From NCBI RefSeq assembly GCF_001278705.1, contig NZ_CP012600.1, positions 1,798,190 to 1,862,189 of the forward strand: a stretch of 64,000 nucleotides of DNA, read 5' to 3'. The translations under genes and the position numbers were made by a program. The notes beneath the pieces are model-generated. The model ran no database searches, had not been told where the DNA came from, and worked only from the letters and a program-made list of their open reading frames with translations. Positions 61,079 through 64,000 of the stretch are shown in pieces (position 1 is the first letter of the stretch; each line of letters begins with the position of its first letter). This DNA comes from Bacillus gobiensis. GTDB taxonomy: Bacteria > Bacillota > Bacilli > Bacillales > Bacillaceae.

Positions 61079-62283
61079 TTATGATTTTGCATTCATTTCT
61101 TGCGCTGGGCTCATAGAGGTAATCAGTGAGGTGAAGGCTATGCCAATCATGATAATACCGAGTACACAAACGCCAATCCAATGAAAGTTGGTCCAAGCTA
61201 ATACTCCTAAATACGAGCCTAACGCTCCGCCCAAGAAAGTCGAAACCATATAGATCCCGTTGAGCCGGCTGCGCATTTCAGCTGATAACTGAAGATGATT
61301 GCCTGGCATGCCACCTGATTGGCTTGTGTTCCCATCGTAACCAATAAGGCGCCTATAATGATTGCAATTAAAAACGATTGACCTGCCAAGAACAGAACAA
61401 AAGCAAGTAATGAAAGTGACATGCAAAGCGTATTAGCAAAACTAGCCCCTTTGCTGTCGATAATACGTCCTATGATAGGTGTGGCAAACGCTCCCCCGAT
61501 TCCGACAAGTCCAATCATGCCGGCTACTTGGCTTCCATAAGAATAAGGAGGATCGCTTAACAAAAATACCAAAGTCGTCCAAAATAAACTGAAGGCACCA
61601 AACATTAATCCTTGGCTCAAACAAGCTTTTCTTAATACTTTTTCTTGTAAAAACAGGGGTCCCAGAGAAGAAAGAAGCTTTCCATAGTTAACAGTGTTCG
61701 CGCCCTTGCTTTTGGGAAGATAAAAACGGATTAATACCATGATAATGATGGTGGCAGCACACGTTATCCAGTACATCGTTCTCCAGCCATACTGTGTATC
61801 TACTATTCCGCTTATTAACCTTGCTCCCAATATTCCGCACACCAATCCGATTGCAACATTCCCTAGCACCTTCCCTCTTTCTTTTTCGCTAGAAAGCCCC
61901 GCTGCAAAAGGAACGATAATCTGAGGAATAATGGTGAAGAAGCCCAATAATAAATTTGCAATCACCAGCCATGGAAAATTCACAGCAAGTGCTGCAGCGG
62001 CTGAGCATAAACATACTAAGAGCAGCAAATTCAGAATTAAACGACGTCTCTCAAAAATGTCGCCAAGAGGAACTAGCATTAAATTCCCTGCTGCATACCC
62101 TACTTGAGCTAATGTAGCAATAATACCTGCCTGTGCAGCTGTAACATGAAAAGTATTTCCCATGCTTACCAGCAGCGTTTGATTCAAATAGACATTGGCT
62201 ACAGTAAACCCGCAGGTGACTGCCATAAGAAAGACCAATCCTCTTGAAATGCCAGATGACTTTGCTCCATTGACGTTATCCAT
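61079..62283 (-). pseudogene. MFS transporter with a one-base frameshift
   Basis: The N-terminal frame (62283 to about 61290) has about ten helices and MFS motifs (YAAGNLMLVPLGDIFERRRL). Then QVACQAIIF runs out of frame, and the second frame continues as QLSAEMRSRLNGIYM and two more helices to PAQEMNAKS. Adding one T near 61291 restores a 12-helix protein of about 400 residues like YybF-type efflux carriers. It is either a recent mutation or a sequencing error. Confidence 0.85.
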
Positions 62284-62736
62284 ATTGTCACCCCCTTACG
62301 CTATCTGAATCATAATCCATGCCGAATACAGAGTAATAGGAGTGTATTTATCCCAGTATTATTAATACCATTATTGAGAGTAATTATATAAAAAAACTTA
62401 AAATTTGTAGGAAAAAACAACCAAAATTAGATGTTTTTCTGAACGATTGATTTTGTGGATTGAATTACATTATTTTCAAATATGCTTAAGTGATGAAAGA
62501 CCTTGTTGTTTTAATAATGACAGCGGATAACTTTTTTGTGGATGGAAAAATAAAATCATTATACTCCTCAAATTTATTTAGCAGATGGCCACTTAAAATA
62601 ATTGGTAAATAATTACACTCGGGATTAATGTACGATTTTCTTGTTCTTTAAATTCATTCTTTCGTACTATTATTCTCATAGATGTAATAAACAAAAGAAC
62701 GGCTACTATAAGCAGCCGCTCTTTTCACTTCTGACA
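62284..62736. other. Intergenic region, no gene seen
   Basis: 453 AT-rich bases between the SDR gene and the transporter. The terminator of the SDR gene lies at its right end. The promoter of the transporter/CMD/amidohydrolase unit should lie here; no consensus pair stood out. Confidence 0.5.
62693..62725 (-). terminator. Terminator of the SDR gene
   Basis: On the minus strand AAAAGAGCGGCT pairs with AGCCGTTCTTTT around a 9-base loop, followed by GTTTATTAC. Confidence 0.75.
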
Positions 62737-63522
62737 CTAATCGAACATTAATGGCCTGGCAATTTTATTAATTGCTGCCCCGTCGACCATTAATGTTTGG
62801 CCGCTAACATAGGCAGCTTCATTTGATACCATAAATAAGCAGGCATTTGCAATGTCTTCAACGGTACCGATACGTCCAAAAGGCTGGAATTCAAGAGTTT
62901 GCCGGAATCCTTCCTCTGGATCCTCAAGGCTTGCAAAGGTTTGCCGCAATAGCGGAGTATCGACAGTGCTCGGACAAACCGCATTAACTCGAATGTTTAA
63001 TGGCCCGCAATCTAAAGCCATTTGTCTCGTTAATGCTGTTAATCCACCCTTTGATGCAGCATATGCAGCCAGTCGGGTAATCGTTTTTTCTGCATGCCAC
63101 GAGGCAATATTGACAATGGCGCCGCCGCCTCGCTTTTCTATTTCAGGAATTGAGTATTTGGAACATAGGAATGCTCCGGTTAAATTCACGCCAATTACCT
63201 TCTGCCACTCAGCAAACGTCGTATCAACCGCGGACTTTCTCACCGTGACAGCTGCGTTATTAATTAATATATCAATCCCGCCAAACTCTTCAATTGCCGT
63301 TTGAATCAAATCCTGCACCTGGTTTTCGTCACTTACATCTGTTTTCACAAAGATTGCTTCTACTCCGGCCGTTTTCAGTTCATCAGTTTTTTGGCGGCCT
63401 GTTTCTTCATTAACATCAGCAAGTACAATTTTGGCTCCTTCTTTACCAAATATTTCAGCAATACCAGCTCCAATGCCCTGGCCTCCACCTGTTACGATTG
63501 CCACTTTCTCTTTCAGTCGCAT
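62737..63522 (-). CDS. Short-chain dehydrogenase/reductase
   Basis: 261 residues. Cofactor motif TGGGQGIGAGIA, ADVNEE (NAD preference by the acidic residue), NNAAV, catalytic S/Y/K in SWHAEK... and YAASKGGL, and C-terminal VSGQTLMVDGAAIN. The ATG at 63522 follows AGGAGGGACAATGG. The substrate is probably a small alcohol or ketone processed with the neighbouring degradation genes. Confidence 0.92.
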   Translation of the reverse strand: MRLKEKVAIVTGGGQGIGAGIAEIFGKEGAKIVLADVNEETGRQKTDELKTAGVEAIFVKTDVSDENQVQDLIQTAIEEFGGIDILINNAAVTVRKSAVDTTFAEWQKVIGVNLTGAFLCSKYSIPEIEKRGGGAIVNIASWHAEKTITRLAAYAASKGGLTALTRQMALDCGPLNIRVNAVCPSTVDTPLLRQTFASLEDPEEGFRQTLEFQPFGRIGTVEDIANACLFMVSNEAAYVSGQTLMVDGAAINKIARPLMFD

Positions 63523-64000
63523 CCATTGTCCCTCCTAAAAAAGTTTCTAGCTAAAAGTATATACGTTTTACTAGATAATTCGTTAACACTTACTCCTCCA
63601 TTTGCCATCCTTTTTTCTCAGCTCTCTATATTGGACATGAAGCCTGTTTGCTGGATTCTTATCGACTGCATATATTACGAGAAGGAAGAGCCATTAGAAT
63701 GGCTTCATGAAAAGATAGTTGATATCAGCCGACCACTTCGAATGAATGTGCCTGCCTATAGGGTAGCCGCAACCATTTGAGTACTTCACCAATGCGTACG
63801 AAAAAAATCGGCTGCAATCTGTTGGCCGATTTCTTCGCTTGCATTACAAGTCGCCCTTTTCACTTTTATTTAGAGACCCTAACTAAAAATTAATTTACAT
63901 TCCCTCTCATTTCAACTATAATTTGGTCTAAATCGATAAAAGCAATGATGAGAAAAAGTAAAATGAAGTATTTTTTCACAGAGAGCTTCGGCCAGCTGAA
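63523..64000. other. Right end of the window, no supported gene
   Basis: A plus-strand frame at 63639-63780 (starts MKPVCWILIDCIYYEKEEPL) has no ribosome site and no known domain. A hairpin, AAATCGGC / GCCGATTT at 63805-63832, is followed on the minus strand by seven T residues and may end a leftward transcript. Nothing else is seen. Confidence 0.5.

Noticed and set aside
63639-63780. 47-codon plus-strand frame near the right edge
   Set aside because: No ribosome site, no known domain, and it may be part of decayed sequence; not supported as a gene.

Overview
The window looks like the chromosome of a Bacillus, most likely a member or close relative of the subtilis/licheniformis/pumilus clade. 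The low GC content, strong AGGAGG-type ribosome sites, RocG/PutC/YitT/YdeB-like proteins, a SigK C-terminal half that matches what I remember of B. subtilis SpoIIIC, and skin/PBSX-type phage genes all point that way. No species can be named from the sequence alone.

Layout. (1) 1-5.8 kb: glutamate/proline catabolism on the minus strand (5' part of rocG, proline dehydrogenase, P5C dehydrogenase), then a plus-strand HTH-cupin regulator and a YitT-family membrane protein. (2) About 5.84-39.96 kb: one prophage of about 34 kb. From left to right it holds lysis genes (amidase, holin), tail (Tal, a long Dit, tape measure, a frameshifted chaperone pair, tube), connectors, E-type capsid, scaffold, SPP1-type gp7 and portal, terminase, a late regulator, small early genes, RusA, DnaC/DnaD-like replication proteins, a PD-(D/E)XK nuclease plus RecT, Cro/CI-like regulators with a clear operator region, and ImmA. 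Several cargo genes break the phage order: a metallo-beta-lactamase-fold hydrolase with its own promoter and terminator, an ADP-ribosyltransferase-like protein, a two-gene RexA/RexB-like unit enclosed by terminators, and a secreted Cys-rich precursor resembling halocin C8. (3) 39.96-40.35 kb: the phage abuts the C-terminal half of sporulation sigma factor K in frame. The N-terminal half and the expected SpoIVCA-type recombinase are not in the window, so this is one end of a skin-like sigK intervening element whose other end lies elsewhere. (4) 40.8-50.5 kb: a racemase/DUF1611 pair, a SET-domain protein, an acyl-ACP desaturase, a CarD-like factor, remnants of a second phage (amidase fragment, frameshifted second repressor copy), a nitronate monooxygenase broken by one stop codon, a membrane protein and an aldo/keto reductase. 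(5) 50.66-58.33 kb: a compact minus-strand biosynthetic cluster with a DUF98 chorismate-lyase-like protein, RmlA, RmlB, a large double alpha-toroid protein, a GT1-type glycosyltransferase, a hexapeptide-repeat transferase and a winged-helix regulator. I do not recognise its product; it may be a dTDP-sugar-decorated phenolic or isoprenoid molecule. (6) 58.87-63.52 kb: an MmyB-type regulator, an amidohydrolase, a carboxymuconolactone-decarboxylase-like protein, a frameshifted MFS transporter and an SDR, probably a small-molecule degradation or detoxification locus.

The strongest candidates for something new are the sigK-joined prophage with missing partners, the 50.7-58.3 kb cluster, and the phage-borne RexAB-like, ART-like and halocin-like genes. 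All calls come from reading the sequence and from remembered family features; no database search was run.
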